Source of the DNA: a bacterium
GTDB lineage: Bacteria; Actinomycetota; Thermoleophilia; Solirubrobacterales; 70-9
NCBI GenBank assembly: GCA_023251935.1
Contig: JAHEXV010000003.1
Coordinates: 16,246 to 80,245, forward strand
Reading direction: 5' to 3'
Length of the DNA stretch: 64,000 bases
Shown here: positions 1-8,418 of the stretch, piece by piece
Layout of the letters: each line of letters opens with the position of its first letter
How positions within the stretch are numbered: the first letter of the stretch is position 1
Notes under the pieces: generated by a model
Told to the model about the DNA's origin: nothing
Databases searched by the model: none
Seen by the model: the letters and a program-made list of their open reading frames with translations, nothing else
Program-made: the position numbers and the translations under genes

Positions 1-2
1 CG

Positions 3-773
3 GACCGGATCTCCGCCTACGACGTGATCATGCCGAACCCGATTCCCGACAAGGGCAGAGTGCTGACCCAGATGTCGCTGTTCTGGTTCGAGAGCACCGC
101 GCCGCTATGCTCGAACCACTTCGTCTCCGAGCAGGTGCCCCAGGAGGTGGCGGGAAGGGCGATCCGCGTCAAGCGCCTCGACATGTATCCGATCGAGTGC
201 GTGGTGCGTGGATACCTGTCGGGCTCGGGCTGGCGCGAGTACCGGGAGTCGGGCTCGGTCTGCGGCATCGAGCTGCCCGCCGGCCTGCGCGAGTCCGATC
301 GGCTCGCCGAGCCGATCTTCACACCCGCCACCAAGGCCGACGTGGGGGACCACGACGAGAACGTCGACTTCGAGCGGGCCGCCCAGATCATCGGCGACCG
401 CCCGCTGATGGAGGAGCTGCGGCGGGTCTCGATCGCCCTCTACGCGCATGCCGCCGCGCACGCCGAGCGGCGCGGCCTCATTCTCGCCGACACCAAGTTC
501 GAGTTCGGCGCCTCGCCCGGCGCCGAGGTCGTCCTCGCGGACGAGGTCTTCACGCCCGACTCGTCCCGCTTCTGGCCCGCAGACGAGTACGAGCCGGGGC
601 GGCCTCAGCGGTCATTCGACAAGCAGTACCTGCGGGATTGGCTCGACGAGATCGGCTGGGATCACCGCCCGCCAGCGCCGGAGCTTCCCGAGGAGGTGAT
701 CGCGAACACGCGCGCCCGGTACCTGGACGCCTACGAGCGGATCACCGGCCGATCGCTGGCTCAGACCTCGTAG
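3..773 (+). CDS. purC: SAICAR synthetase PurC (5' end outside window)
   Basis: Phosphoribosylaminoimidazole-succinocarboxamide synthase, which condenses CAIR with aspartate using ATP in cytosolic purine synthesis. The reading frame is open from base 3, so the true start lies upstream; 256 residues are visible out of the roughly 290 usual in the family. Recognisable family blocks are AYDVIMPNPIPDKG at the N-terminal end, the segment around VVRGYLSGSGW, then DEVFTPDSSRFW and FDKQYLRDWL near the C-terminus. The stop codon overlaps the 3' end of the convergent sulfotransferase gene by 13 bases. It belongs with purS, purQ, purL, purF, purN and purH further along, but six non-purine genes separate it from purS. 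Confidence 0.97.
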   Translation, partial: DRISAYDVIMPNPIPDKGRVLTQMSLFWFESTAPLCSNHFVSEQVPQEVAGRAIRVKRLDMYPIECVVRGYLSGSGWREYRESGSVCGIELPAGLRESDRLAEPIFTPATKADVGDHDENVDFERAAQIIGDRPLMEELRRVSIALYAHAAAHAERRGLILADTKFEFGASPGAEVVLADEVFTPDSSRFWPADEYEPGRPQRSFDKQYLRDWLDEIGWDHRPPAPELPEEVIANTRARYLDAYERITGRSLAQTS

Positions 774-1726
774 CCCAGCTCGGCGAGCAGCTTCCCGGCC
801 ACGCTCTCGAACGCCTCCCGATCGTCGGCCGACATCTCGGTCCGCCAGCGCCCGACCCGGCTCGAGCTCGGCGGGCTGGAGACCAGCTCGTGCTGGCGCT
901 TGCGCTCCTCGGCGGTGATCGTCCCGCCGCCCAGCGGATGGAAGTCGTGGTGCACCTCGCTCATCCGCTCCTCGGCGCCACGGTGGTACTCGAGCATGCC
1001 GGCGTCCCACGGCAGGTCGGCGAAATCGGCGATCCGCCGCAGGAGCGGCTCGGGGTCGGCGACCAGGTCCTCGTAGCGGAGCTCCATGTAGGTCCCGGGC
1101 GCCAGTCGCCGAGCCCGGTGTCGTGCCCGGCTGAGCTCGTCGACCCATTTCGCGGCCGCCGCCTGAACGTCGCCCGGTCCCCAGCTGACCTCGCTCAGCG
1201 ACAGCGCGACATCGCGGCCGTCGCGGATCAGGTGGATGAAGTGCGCCTCGGGCAGGGCACGCTGGATCCGCTTCGCCTTCCACGTGTAGGGGGGGGACTT
1301 GTCGCCCCATCGCGGCTTGCCCACGTCCGCCGCGTAGGCTTCGTAGAAGGAACGGGCGGCGTCCCCGGCGGTCAGCGGGTCGTGCTCGGCCATCCGGCGG
1401 CGAATCTCCTCCGGATCGAGGTCGATGTCGCCCCAGCGCGGGTGGCTCGTGATCAGCTCCATCGCCCGCGCGCGAAGCTCGGGACCCTCGATTCCCTCGT
1501 CGACCCAGCGATCGAAGTGCGTGAACAGCCGCGGGAGGAAGTGGGTCTCGGGCGGGATGGTGAGCTCGGAATGCGCGTCCAGCATGAGGCGAAGAAGCGT
1601 GGTGCCGGAGCGAGCGATCCCGACCACGAACGGCGCCGGAGCCCGCTGCGTGTCGCGTCGACCCCGGCGGCGGATGCCGTTCGGTCGGCGAATCCCCCGC
1701 CTCCTCGTGCCGTCGAGCAGTCCCAT
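761..1726 (-). CDS. PAPS-dependent sulfotransferase family protein
   Basis: Predicted cytosolic sulfotransferase of 321 residues that would transfer sulfate from PAPS to an acceptor, probably a glycan or lipid. The 5'-phosphosulfate loop is seen as GIARSGTTLL (about residues 36-45), followed by the acceptor-side PPETHFLPRL and the 3'-phosphate motif HLIRDGRDVALSL. I chose the ATG at 1726 because sequence upstream of it is unlike the family; it is preceded by only a weak AAGAG. That ATG lies inside the palindrome CCATGG, which also supplies the ATG of the divergent sulfotransferase, so one of the two starts may be wrong. The substrate cannot be read from sequence. Confidence 0.88.
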   Translation of the reverse strand: MGLLDGTRRRGIRRPNGIRRRGRRDTQRAPAPFVVGIARSGTTLLRLMLDAHSELTIPPETHFLPRLFTHFDRWVDEGIEGPELRARAMELITSHPRWGDIDLDPEEIRRRMAEHDPLTAGDAARSFYEAYAADVGKPRWGDKSPPYTWKAKRIQRALPEAHFIHLIRDGRDVALSLSEVSWGPGDVQAAAAKWVDELSRARHRARRLAPGTYMELRYEDLVADPEPLLRRIADFADLPWDAGMLEYHRGAEERMSEVHHDFHPLGGGTITAEERKRQHELVSSPPSSSRVGRWRTEMSADDREAFESVAGKLLAELGYEV

Positions 1727-2576
1727 GGGCGTCGTTACTCTTACACGTCTGGTGGACCGGCTGAGGCCCTGGAACGCGCCCCTCGAGATCCCCGACTGCC
1801 CCCGCGGATGGGAGACGGGGGCCCCCACGTACGTCGGGATCGGCGCGCAGCGCTGCGGGACCAGCTGGTGGTACGACTCGATGCGCCGCCACCCGCGGAT
1901 CAGACGCTCCCCGCTCGGCAAGGAGGTCCACTACTTCGACCGCTTCTGGCGCGGCGACGCTCCGGAGGACATCGCCGCCGAGTACGCATCGCTGTTCCCC
2001 CGGCCCGCGGGCCAGCTGGTCGGCGAGTGGACGCCTCGCTACCTGGCCGACTTCTGGTCGATCCGCCTGCTCCATCGTGCCGCCCCCGAGGCTCGCATCC
2101 TGGTCATGCTCCGGGACCCGGTGGCCCGCTATCGCTCCGCAGTCGCGCGGCTGCAACGGATGGCCGAGGAACAGGGTGACCGGGTTCGGATGCCGTCTAT
2201 CGGCGACGCCACCTGGCGCGGCTTCTACTTCCAGCAGCTTCGCCACGTGTTCGAGTTCTTCCCCCGCGAGCAGGTGCTCGTGCTTCAGTTCGAGCGCTGC
2301 GTCCAGGACCCGATCGCCGAGATGGAGCGCACCTGGCGCTTCGTCGGCGTCGACCCGCCCTCAGAGCCGCCCGAGCGCCTGCTCAAGCACCGGCAGGCCG
2401 GGCGCGGCACCCCGCAGCTCGAGCCCGACCTGGGCGGCGAGCTCGCCGAGCGATACCGGGAGGATTCCGCCCGCCTGGCCGAGCTCTGCCCCGAGATCGA
2501 CCTCTCCCTGTGGACGAGCGTCGCCGGCGAGGGCCGGGCCCGAGGCGCCGTGGTGGCCGACGCCGCGGCCCGCTGA
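1725..2576 (+). CDS. Sulfotransferase domain protein (heparan N-sulfotransferase-like)
   Basis: A second sulfotransferase (283 residues from the ATG at 1725), divergent from the preceding one. The PAPS loop reads YVGIGAQRCGTSWWY and the 3'-phosphate motif LVMLRDPVARYRSAV, both placed as in carbohydrate sulfotransferases; a conserved GEWTPRYL segment lies between them. An in-frame GTG at 1752 is an alternative start and would remove the overlap with the start codon of the minus-strand neighbour; no convincing ribosome binding site distinguishes the two. The sequence is distinct from the neighbour, so this is not a recent duplicate. Likely role is sulfation of a surface polysaccharide or glycolipid, judged from adjacent glycosyltransferases (inference). 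Confidence 0.86.
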   Translation: MGVVTLTRLVDRLRPWNAPLEIPDCPRGWETGAPTYVGIGAQRCGTSWWYDSMRRHPRIRRSPLGKEVHYFDRFWRGDAPEDIAAEYASLFPRPAGQLVGEWTPRYLADFWSIRLLHRAAPEARILVMLRDPVARYRSAVARLQRMAEEQGDRVRMPSIGDATWRGFYFQQLRHVFEFFPREQVLVLQFERCVQDPIAEMERTWRFVGVDPPSEPPERLLKHRQAGRGTPQLEPDLGGELAERYREDSARLAELCPEIDLSLWTSVAGEGRARGAVVADAAAR

Positions 2577-2625
2577 CCGCCGACCCGCCGACGACGACGC
2601 CCGGCCCGGTCGGCCCCTGCCCCGA

Positions 2626-3456
2626 TCAGCCCGCGGGCTGGGGGGCGGCGGGTCTCCCCAGGGCGCGGAGGTAGTCCCGCAGCCGGGTGTCCTCGAGCAG
2701 ATCGCCGCCTTCCTGCTCGGCGACCTGCTCTCGGTAGTGATCGCGAAGGCCGCCCCGCTCCCAGAGCTCGTACAGGCGGCGCCAGGTGCGGCCGATGCGG
2801 TCCGGGAGCTCGCGATTGCGGGCGTATGCCCGGCCGCCCTTGACGATCTTGTTCTCGAACTGGGCGTAGGCGCGCATCGGGAAGTGAAGGATCTCGATCG
2901 ACCCGTCGTCGACGGGCTCCCCCAGGTCCGGCCCCTCGACGCGATGGTTGCCCTGAACGACGGTGATCTCCGGGTGGGCGCGGTGGGCCACCTTGGGCGG
3001 CAGGGGCTTGCCGAGTGGGTTCAGCGACTCGCGCTCGCGGAGCGTCATCCGCTCCCAGAACGGGCGCCCATCCTCCGGGCGCGGCACGAAGTTGGTGCGG
3101 TGGGCGACCACGATGCCGACCTCGCCTCCGAGCTCCTCGAACGCGGACCGCACGGTGCCGGTGCGCGGCCACCAGAACTCGTCGGCGTCGGCGTTGATCA
3201 CCCAGTCCGCCCCCTGGTCCGCCGCCAGCCTGGCCATCTTCGTCACCCAGCGGCCCTGCGAGTAGTCGTCGGCGGGCTCGAGCAGCAGCTCCACCAGCCC
3301 GCGGTCCTCGTAGCCACGAAGGATGTCTAGCGTTCGGTCCTCGGAGCCGTTGTCGGTGACGATCACCCGATCGACGCCCTGGGCGAGGTGGAAGTCGAGG
3401 TTCTCGCCGACGATGTCCTCCTCGTCGCGCACCAGCAGGGTCATGAACAGCTTCAC
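2626..3456 (-). CDS. Glycosyltransferase family 2-like (Glyco_tranf_2_4 type)
   Basis: A 276-residue GT-A fold glycosyltransferase. The N-terminus VKLFMTLLVRDEEDIV and the block VIVTDNGSEDRTLDIL form the nucleotide-sugar binding half; NADADEFWWP carries the DxD metal motif; a late ILHFPMRAYAQFENK block is shared with three paralogues at 3542, 5774 and 6976. The GTG at 3456 was chosen because it aligns with the starts of the paralogues and has AGGA about nine bases upstream; a longer open frame upstream has no family similarity. It lacks the arginine-rich C-terminal extension of the paralogues. Sugar donor and acceptor are unknown. Confidence 0.88.
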   Translation of the reverse strand: MKLFMTLLVRDEEDIVGENLDFHLAQGVDRVIVTDNGSEDRTLDILRGYEDRGLVELLLEPADDYSQGRWVTKMARLAADQGADWVINADADEFWWPRTGTVRSAFEELGGEVGIVVAHRTNFVPRPEDGRPFWERMTLRERESLNPLGKPLPPKVAHRAHPEITVVQGNHRVEGPDLGEPVDDGSIEILHFPMRAYAQFENKIVKGGRAYARNRELPDRIGRTWRRLYELWERGGLRDHYREQVAEQEGGDLLEDTRLRDYLRALGRPAAPQPAG

Positions 3457-3541
3457 GTCGCTGATTCCTAGCACCTCGAGCGGGTTCGAACGCGTCCATA
3501 CAATCCCGCCCTTGGTCGAGGCCGAGCGCGAAAACCCTTCG

Positions 3542-4729
3542 GTGCGCGTCGCGATGGCGTACAAGATCCGCGACGAGGGGGACGTCCTCGAGGACAACCT
3601 GCGCTTCCACCACGCGCTCGGAGTCGATCACTTCATAGTCACCGACAACGGGTCCACCGACGAGACGGTCGAGATCCTCGCCCGCTACGCGGAGGCCGGA
3701 CTGCTGACCGTGATCAGGGCGCCCGACACGGACTACCGCGAGGAGGGGGCGCGCTGGATGACCGAGATGGCTCGAATGGCGGCCACGGAGCTCGGCGCCG
3801 ACTGGGTCGTCCACACCGACGCCGACGAGTTCTGGTGGCCGATCGAGGGCTCGCTGAAGCAGGTTCTCGCCTCCGTCGACCAGCGCTACGGGGTCCTGAT
3901 CGCTCCGCGCTGCGAGTTCATCGGCAGGCCCGACGGCCCTGGCTCGTTCGCGGACCGGTTGACGATCCGCGAGGCTCGGGCCCGATACCAGCCGAAGGTG
4001 GCGCATCGCGCCGACCCGGATGTCGTCATGCTCGACCGGGGGCCGCACGACGTCGCGGCGCTGGGCCCGTCCGGCGACGTCGCCGACGGCGTCCGCCCAC
4101 CCGGGCGCCCCGTCCACCGGGTGATCCGCAACCGCGAGCTGGGGGCGAGTTCGTGGCCCGAGGAGGAGCTGCGGCTGGTCTGGGCGCCGTGGTGGCCGGT
4201 CCGGATCCTCCACTTCCCGGTCCGCTCGGCGGCTCAGTTCAAGCGACGCACCCAGATCGCGATCTTCGAGGGCATGTTCCCCGACCGGGGGCGCTTTCGG
4301 CGCCTGCGTGAGCACTACGAGCAGGGCCGCTTCTCCGAGCTCTACGACGAGCTGATCTTTGACCAGTCCGAGGTCGATGCGGGACTCGGCGAGGGCCGGC
4401 TGGTCGTCGATCAGCGGTTCGCTCGCCTGCTCGCGCGGTGTCCCGATCCGCTCGCGGGGGGGTCCTCCGGCACGCTTCGGGTCGAGCCCGATCCCGAGGA
4501 GCTGGAGCGCGACCGCGCCGAGCTGGAGTTCGACGCGATGCACACTCTGGCGCGCACCAGCCGCTGGCTGATGGTCAATCGCGATCGAAACCGCGAGCGA
4601 ATGGCGAAGCTGATCGAGCAGCGGGATGCGGCGCAGGCCCGAGCGGGGGGCCTTGGGCGCCGGCGAGAAGCGCGGCGGCTCGGTCCCTGGAGCCGGCTGC
4701 GCCGGGCCCTCGGGCGCCGGCGAGGCTGA
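3542..4729 (+). CDS. Glycosyltransferase family 2-like, paralogue 2
   Basis: A 395-residue member of the same GT-A family as its neighbours, divergent from the 2626-3456 gene across 85 bp. Catalytic-core blocks are VRVAMAYKIRDEGDV, FIVTDNGSTDETVEIL, HTDADEFWWP (DxD) and ILHFPVRSAAQFKRR. The last 100 residues are charged and end in a basic RRALGRRRG tail, a feature shared in kind with the two downstream paralogues and possibly used for membrane or polymer contact (inference). The GTG at 3542 aligns with the starts of paralogues; a much longer upstream open frame antisense to the neighbour was discounted. The intergenic gap contains a TACAAT box at 3499 that might serve as a -10 element. Confidence 0.87.
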   Translation: MRVAMAYKIRDEGDVLEDNLRFHHALGVDHFIVTDNGSTDETVEILARYAEAGLLTVIRAPDTDYREEGARWMTEMARMAATELGADWVVHTDADEFWWPIEGSLKQVLASVDQRYGVLIAPRCEFIGRPDGPGSFADRLTIREARARYQPKVAHRADPDVVMLDRGPHDVAALGPSGDVADGVRPPGRPVHRVIRNRELGASSWPEEELRLVWAPWWPVRILHFPVRSAAQFKRRTQIAIFEGMFPDRGRFRRLREHYEQGRFSELYDELIFDQSEVDAGLGEGRLVVDQRFARLLARCPDPLAGGSSGTLRVEPDPEELERDRAELEFDAMHTLARTSRWLMVNRDRNRERMAKLIEQRDAAQARAGGLGRRREARRLGPWSRLRRALGRRRG

Positions 4730-4784
4730 ACGGGCGACGCCCAGGGCGGGCGGGCGTCGCTGACGCGGCCGCTCGGCTACTGGC

Positions 4785-4790
4785 TATCGT
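4785..4790 (+). promoter_or_regulatory. -10-like TATCGT box of the epimerase gene
   Basis: TATCGT ends seven bases before the ATG at 4798 and no ribosome binding site is present, which fits a leaderless transcript. This is one of many similar boxes in the window. Confidence 0.45.
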
Positions 4791-4797
4791 TCGGCCG

Positions 4798-5760
4798 ATG
4801 TCGCGCTACCTGGTCACGGGCTGTGCGGGATTCATCGGGTCCACGCTGGTCGATGCGCTGCTCGCCGACGGCTGCGAGGTCGTCGGCATCGACGGCTTCA
4901 CCGACTACTACCCCCGCGATCGCAAGGATGCCGCGATCGCGGCGGCGCGCTCGGACCCGGCCTTCGAGCTGATCGAGCACGACCTCGGCGAGGCTCCTCC
5001 ACCCCCCGCGGCCCTCGAGGGAGTGGCCGGGATCTTCCATCTCGCCGCCCGGCCCGGGGTGCGCGCGAGCTGGGGAGCTGGATTCGAGCCGTACCTGCAC
5101 GACAACGCCCTGGCCACGCATCTGGTCGCCGAATCCGCCGCCGACCGCGGGCTCCGGCTGGTGTTCGCGTCATCCTCGTCGGTGTACGGCGACGCGCTCG
5201 CCCACCCGACGTCGGAGGATGCGCCACCGGCCCCGGTCTCCCCCTACGGGGTCACCAAGTTGACCTGCGAGCACCTGCTGGGGGCCCACTCCAGGAACTT
5301 CGGCCTCGACTACGTGGCGCTGCGCTACTTCACCGTCTATGGGCCGCGCCAGCGTCCGGACATGGCGTTCGCCCGGATCATCGAGGCCCTGGTCGCCGGA
5401 TCGCCCTTCGAGGTGTACGGCGACGGCCGCCAGTCGCGGGACTTCACCTTCGTCCAGGACGCCGTCGCGGCCACGATCGCCGCCATGCACAAGGGCGCGT
5501 CGGCCGCGACCTACAACGTCGGCGGAGGCAGCGAGGCGACGCTGCGAGAGTCGGTGGCGATCCTCGAGGAGCTGAGCGACCGCACCCTCGACGTCCGCTA
5601 CACCAAGGAGGCAGCGGGCGACGTTCGTCGGACGCTGGCGGACACGCGGCGAATTCGCGGCGAGCTCGGCTGGGAGCCCGCGGTCGAGCTTCGGGCCGGC
5701 CTGGCGAGCATGCTGGAGGCGACCGGGGCGATCGTCCCCGCCGGTCGCGACAACGGCTGA
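4798..5760 (+). CDS. NAD-dependent nucleotide-sugar epimerase/dehydratase
   Basis: A 320-residue extended short-chain dehydrogenase. It begins with the Rossmann motif TGCAGFIGSTLVDALL, carries the catalytic YGVTK (Tyr-x-x-x-Lys) preceded by SSSSVYGD, and the family blocks YFTVYGPRQRPDMAF and YGDGRQSRDFTFV. This arrangement matches UDP-glucuronate or UDP-glucose 4-epimerases and relatives, which would provide an activated sugar for the flanking glycosyltransferases; the exact substrate cannot be assigned. The ATG at 4798 directly follows a TATCGT box. The next glycosyltransferase gene starts 13 bases after the stop, suggesting co-transcription. Confidence 0.9.
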   Translation: MSRYLVTGCAGFIGSTLVDALLADGCEVVGIDGFTDYYPRDRKDAAIAAARSDPAFELIEHDLGEAPPPPAALEGVAGIFHLAARPGVRASWGAGFEPYLHDNALATHLVAESAADRGLRLVFASSSSVYGDALAHPTSEDAPPAPVSPYGVTKLTCEHLLGAHSRNFGLDYVALRYFTVYGPRQRPDMAFARIIEALVAGSPFEVYGDGRQSRDFTFVQDAVAATIAAMHKGASAATYNVGGGSEATLRESVAILEELSDRTLDVRYTKEAAGDVRRTLADTRRIRGELGWEPAVELRAGLASMLEATGAIVPAGRDNG

Positions 5761-5773
5761 GAAGGCGGGGGCC

Positions 5774-6979
5774 GTGCGCCTTGCGATGACCATCCTCGTC
5801 CGCGACGCCGAGGACCTGATCGAGACCAACCTCCGCTACCACCGGGCGCAGGGGGTCGACCTGTTCCTGATCGGCGACAACGGGTCCACCGACCGGACGC
5901 TCGAGATCCTCGAGCCCTACCGCGAGGCCGGCCTGGTCGAGCTCGACCGCATCGAGGGTGACGCGCGCCAGGCGTGGTCGGAGGGCCGAACGATGCTCGC
6001 CCGAAAGGCCTACGAGATGGGCGCCGACTGGGTGGTCCACGACGACCACGACGAGTTCTGGTGGCCGATGACGGGAACCCTGAAGGAGGCCCTGGCGGCG
6101 ATCCCCGAGCGGTTCGGGCTCGTTTCCGCCCCCCGCACCGAGTTCGTCGCCCGCCCCGGCGAGGAATTCTGGCCCGAGCGTCTGACGGTGCGCGAGGCTC
6201 GCTTCAGGCGACCCCCGAAGATCATCCACCGTCCTCATCCCCAGGTGAGGATCAGACAGCCCCACCCGGTCGACATCTGGATCGATCAAGGCGGCTCACC
6301 TCGCGACGGGCTGGTCGGCAGGCCCGTCCGCCGTGCTCGGGAGGCCCACTCGGAGGCCAGCGAGCTCGAGCTGCTCCTGTCGCCCACGTTCTCGATCGGC
6401 GTGCTGCATTTCCCGGTTCGCTCCCTGAAGCAGTACACGCGCCTCGTCGGGTTGGCGGTCGCCAACGGCGATCTGGGCCGCGACGAGGAGACGCGGAGGG
6501 TGCGGGACGCCTACCAGGCCGGGCGCCTGGAGGAGATCTATCGCGAGATGTTGTTCTCCGACGACGAGATCGACGACGCCGTCGAAGCGGGCCGCCTGAC
6601 CGAGGACACCGGCTTCCGCGACTACCTGCGCGCCTGCGGGGATCCGCTCACCGCGGCGGACGGCCCGGGCCCGCCGGCCGATGTGCTCGCCTGGTCGCAG
6701 GAGCGGCGAGAGCGCGAGCTGGCGGAGCTTCAGGCCGACGGCATGTACACGCTGAGCCGCTACCTGCAGACGATCGCCTACCGGCGCCTCAGCGACCGCG
6801 AGCTGCGCGCCGAGGCCCGCGACGCCGTGCAACGGCTGGAGCGGATCGAGTCGAGCTGGTGGTGGCGGATGCGACCGCGCACCCACGTACTCGCTCGACG
6901 GCTGCGACGCACCAGGTCGAGACTGGGACGGGCTCGCGGAAACGGCCTTCCACCGGCGGGACCGGAGGATGGCCCGTGA
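5774..6979 (+). CDS. Glycosyltransferase family 2-like, paralogue 3
   Basis: A 401-residue paralogue of the GTs at 3542 and 6976. Core blocks are VRLAMTILVRDAEDL, FLIGDNGSTDRTLEIL and VLHFPVRSLKQYTR. The metal-motif region reads HDDHDEFWWP where the others have DADEFWWP; the DxD spacing is kept but a histidine replaces alanine. The C-terminal part contains the shared WWWRMRPR block and a basic tail. GTG start at 5774 with GAAGGCGGGGG just upstream. The stop overlaps the GTG of the next gene (GTGA), implying translational coupling. Together with the epimerase and next GT it forms a three-gene operon. Confidence 0.88.
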   Translation: MRLAMTILVRDAEDLIETNLRYHRAQGVDLFLIGDNGSTDRTLEILEPYREAGLVELDRIEGDARQAWSEGRTMLARKAYEMGADWVVHDDHDEFWWPMTGTLKEALAAIPERFGLVSAPRTEFVARPGEEFWPERLTVREARFRRPPKIIHRPHPQVRIRQPHPVDIWIDQGGSPRDGLVGRPVRRAREAHSEASELELLLSPTFSIGVLHFPVRSLKQYTRLVGLAVANGDLGRDEETRRVRDAYQAGRLEEIYREMLFSDDEIDDAVEAGRLTEDTGFRDYLRACGDPLTAADGPGPPADVLAWSQERRERELAELQADGMYTLSRYLQTIAYRRLSDRELRAEARDAVQRLERIESSWWWRMRPRTHVLARRLRRTRSRLGRARGNGLPPAGPEDGP

Positions 6980-8178
6980 AGCTCGCGATGACGCTGATCG
7001 TTCGCAACGAGGCGGACATCATCGAGGACAACCTCCGCTACCACCGGGCGCAGGGAGTCGACTTCTTCGTCGTCCTGGACAACGGCTCCACCGACGGCAC
7101 GATCGAGATCCTCGAGCCCTACGAGCGGGCCGGGATCCTGAAGCTGGTGCAGATGCCGGGCACGATGCTGACCATCCAGCGCAAGGGCAACACGCTGATC
7201 GCGCGGCTCGCCCACGAGATGGGCGCGGACTGGGTGTTCCACAACGATGCCGACGAGTTCTGGTGGCCGGTGAACGGCAACCTCAAGGAGGCGTTCGAGT
7301 CGATCCCTGACGACCAGGGCGTCGTGCTCGCCCCCCGAACCGAGTTCCTTCCCAGGCCGGACGGCCCCGGGTCGTTCGCCGAGCGGCTGACGATCCGTGA
7401 GGCGCGGTTCCGGCGACCGCCAAAGACGGCCCACCGCACCCACCCCGCGATCAAGCTGTGGTCGGCCCATCCGATCGATCTCTGGGTGAAGCGGGAGGAC
7501 CCTCCGCGCAGCGGGCTGGTGGGCAAGCCCGTCCTCCGGATCGAGGCGAGCCACAGAGAGGAGCGCGAGCTCGACCTGGTGCTGGCGCAGGACTTCCCGG
7601 TCGGCGTCCTCCACTTCCCGCTTCGATCGTTCGAGCAGTACCGCAAGAAGGTCGCAATCGCCGACGACAACCGAATGTGGGAGCGAAACGAGGAGACGCG
7701 AGCCCTCCACGACGCTTACCAATCCGGGCGCCTCGAGGAGGTGTTCGAGAACCTGACTGTGGACGACGAGGCGGTGGCCAGGGGGCTGGCCGAGGGATGG
7801 TTGCTCGAGGACACGGACTTTCGCGATTACCTGCTGGCCTGTCCCGGAGTGTTCGAGGAGGGCCAGTCCCCGCCGGGAGCTCGCGCCTGGCCCGAGGAGC
7901 GGCGTCGATCGGCGCTCGCCGGTTTGAGGCAGGACGGCATGTACGCGATCAGCCGCTACATGCAGACGGTTGCCTCCAAGAAGCGAAAGCGCCACACTCA
8001 GCTTCGCGAGCTGAAGCAGCTCCGCGCTCGCGTCAAGGAGTCGAAGCGGGAGCTCCGTGAGCTGCGGCGGCGCTCTCGGCGGCTGGAGCGGCGCTCGCTG
8101 CGCCTCGAGAAGGTCGAGCACAGTCGCTGGTGGAGGATGCGACCGCGGCTGCCACGCCAGCGCCGCCCCGGGCACTAA
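6976..8178 (+). CDS. Glycosyltransferase family 2-like, paralogue 4
   Basis: A 400-residue GT-A protein with VKLAMTLIVRNEADI, FVVLDNGSTDGTIEIL, HNDADEFWWP and VLHFPLRSFEQYRKK. The region from about residue 330 is an arginine/lysine/leucine-rich heptad-like segment likely to form a coiled coil, followed by the SRWWRMRPR block also found in paralogue 3. It starts with a GTG that overlaps the stop of the upstream paralogue. Its TAA stop lies within the -10-like box of purS, so the glycan operon runs straight into the purine genes. Confidence 0.88.
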   Translation: MKLAMTLIVRNEADIIEDNLRYHRAQGVDFFVVLDNGSTDGTIEILEPYERAGILKLVQMPGTMLTIQRKGNTLIARLAHEMGADWVFHNDADEFWWPVNGNLKEAFESIPDDQGVVLAPRTEFLPRPDGPGSFAERLTIREARFRRPPKTAHRTHPAIKLWSAHPIDLWVKREDPPRSGLVGKPVLRIEASHREERELDLVLAQDFPVGVLHFPLRSFEQYRKKVAIADDNRMWERNEETRALHDAYQSGRLEEVFENLTVDDEAVARGLAEGWLLEDTDFRDYLLACPGVFEEGQSPPGARAWPEERRRSALAGLRQDGMYAISRYMQTVASKKRKRHTQLRELKQLRARVKESKRELRELRRRSRRLERRSLRLEKVEHSRWWRMRPRLPRQRRPGH

Positions 8179-8181
8179 GTT
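8176..8181 (+). promoter_or_regulatory. -10-like TAAGTT box of purS
   Basis: TAAGTT includes the stop codon of the preceding glycosyltransferase and ends exactly six bases before the purS GTG. No ribosome binding site is present, consistent with leaderless initiation. Confidence 0.45.
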
Positions 8182-8187
8182 GGGCGG

Positions 8188-8418
8188 GTGAAGGCGAAGA
8201 TCCTGATCCGGCCGAAGCAGGGAATCCTCGACCCGCAGGGGAAGGCGATCGAGCGCGCCCTGCCCGCCCTCGGGTTCGAGGGGGTCTCGGGGATCAGGGT
8301 CGGGCGCCTGGTCGAGCTGGAGGCCGCCTCGACGGACCGCCTCGCGGAGCTTTGCGAGAAGCTGCTCGCCAACCCGCTGATCGAGGACTACGAGATCGAG
8401 CTCGAGAACGGCGGATGA
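8188..8418 (+). CDS. purS: FGAM synthase subunit PurS
   Basis: Small 76-residue subunit of the three-part formylglycinamidine ribonucleotide synthase (PurL-PurQ-PurS) of Gram-positive bacteria and archaea; it bridges the glutaminase and synthetase subunits. The protein shows the PurS pattern with an early LIRPKQGILDPQG block, GVSGIRVGRLVEL in the middle and a late NPLIEDYEIEL. GTG start. The TGA overlaps the purQ ATG (ATGA), so purS and purQ are translationally coupled. Confidence 0.95.
   Translation: MKAKILIRPKQGILDPQGKAIERALPALGFEGVSGIRVGRLVELEAASTDRLAELCEKLLANPLIEDYEIELENGG

Noticed and set aside
107..2179. Very long plus-strand ORF (690 codons), and others such as 2285-4543 minus and 18204-20408 plus
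   Set aside because: They are Arg/Ala/Gly/Pro-rich shadows of real genes on another frame or strand, typical for high-GC DNA.
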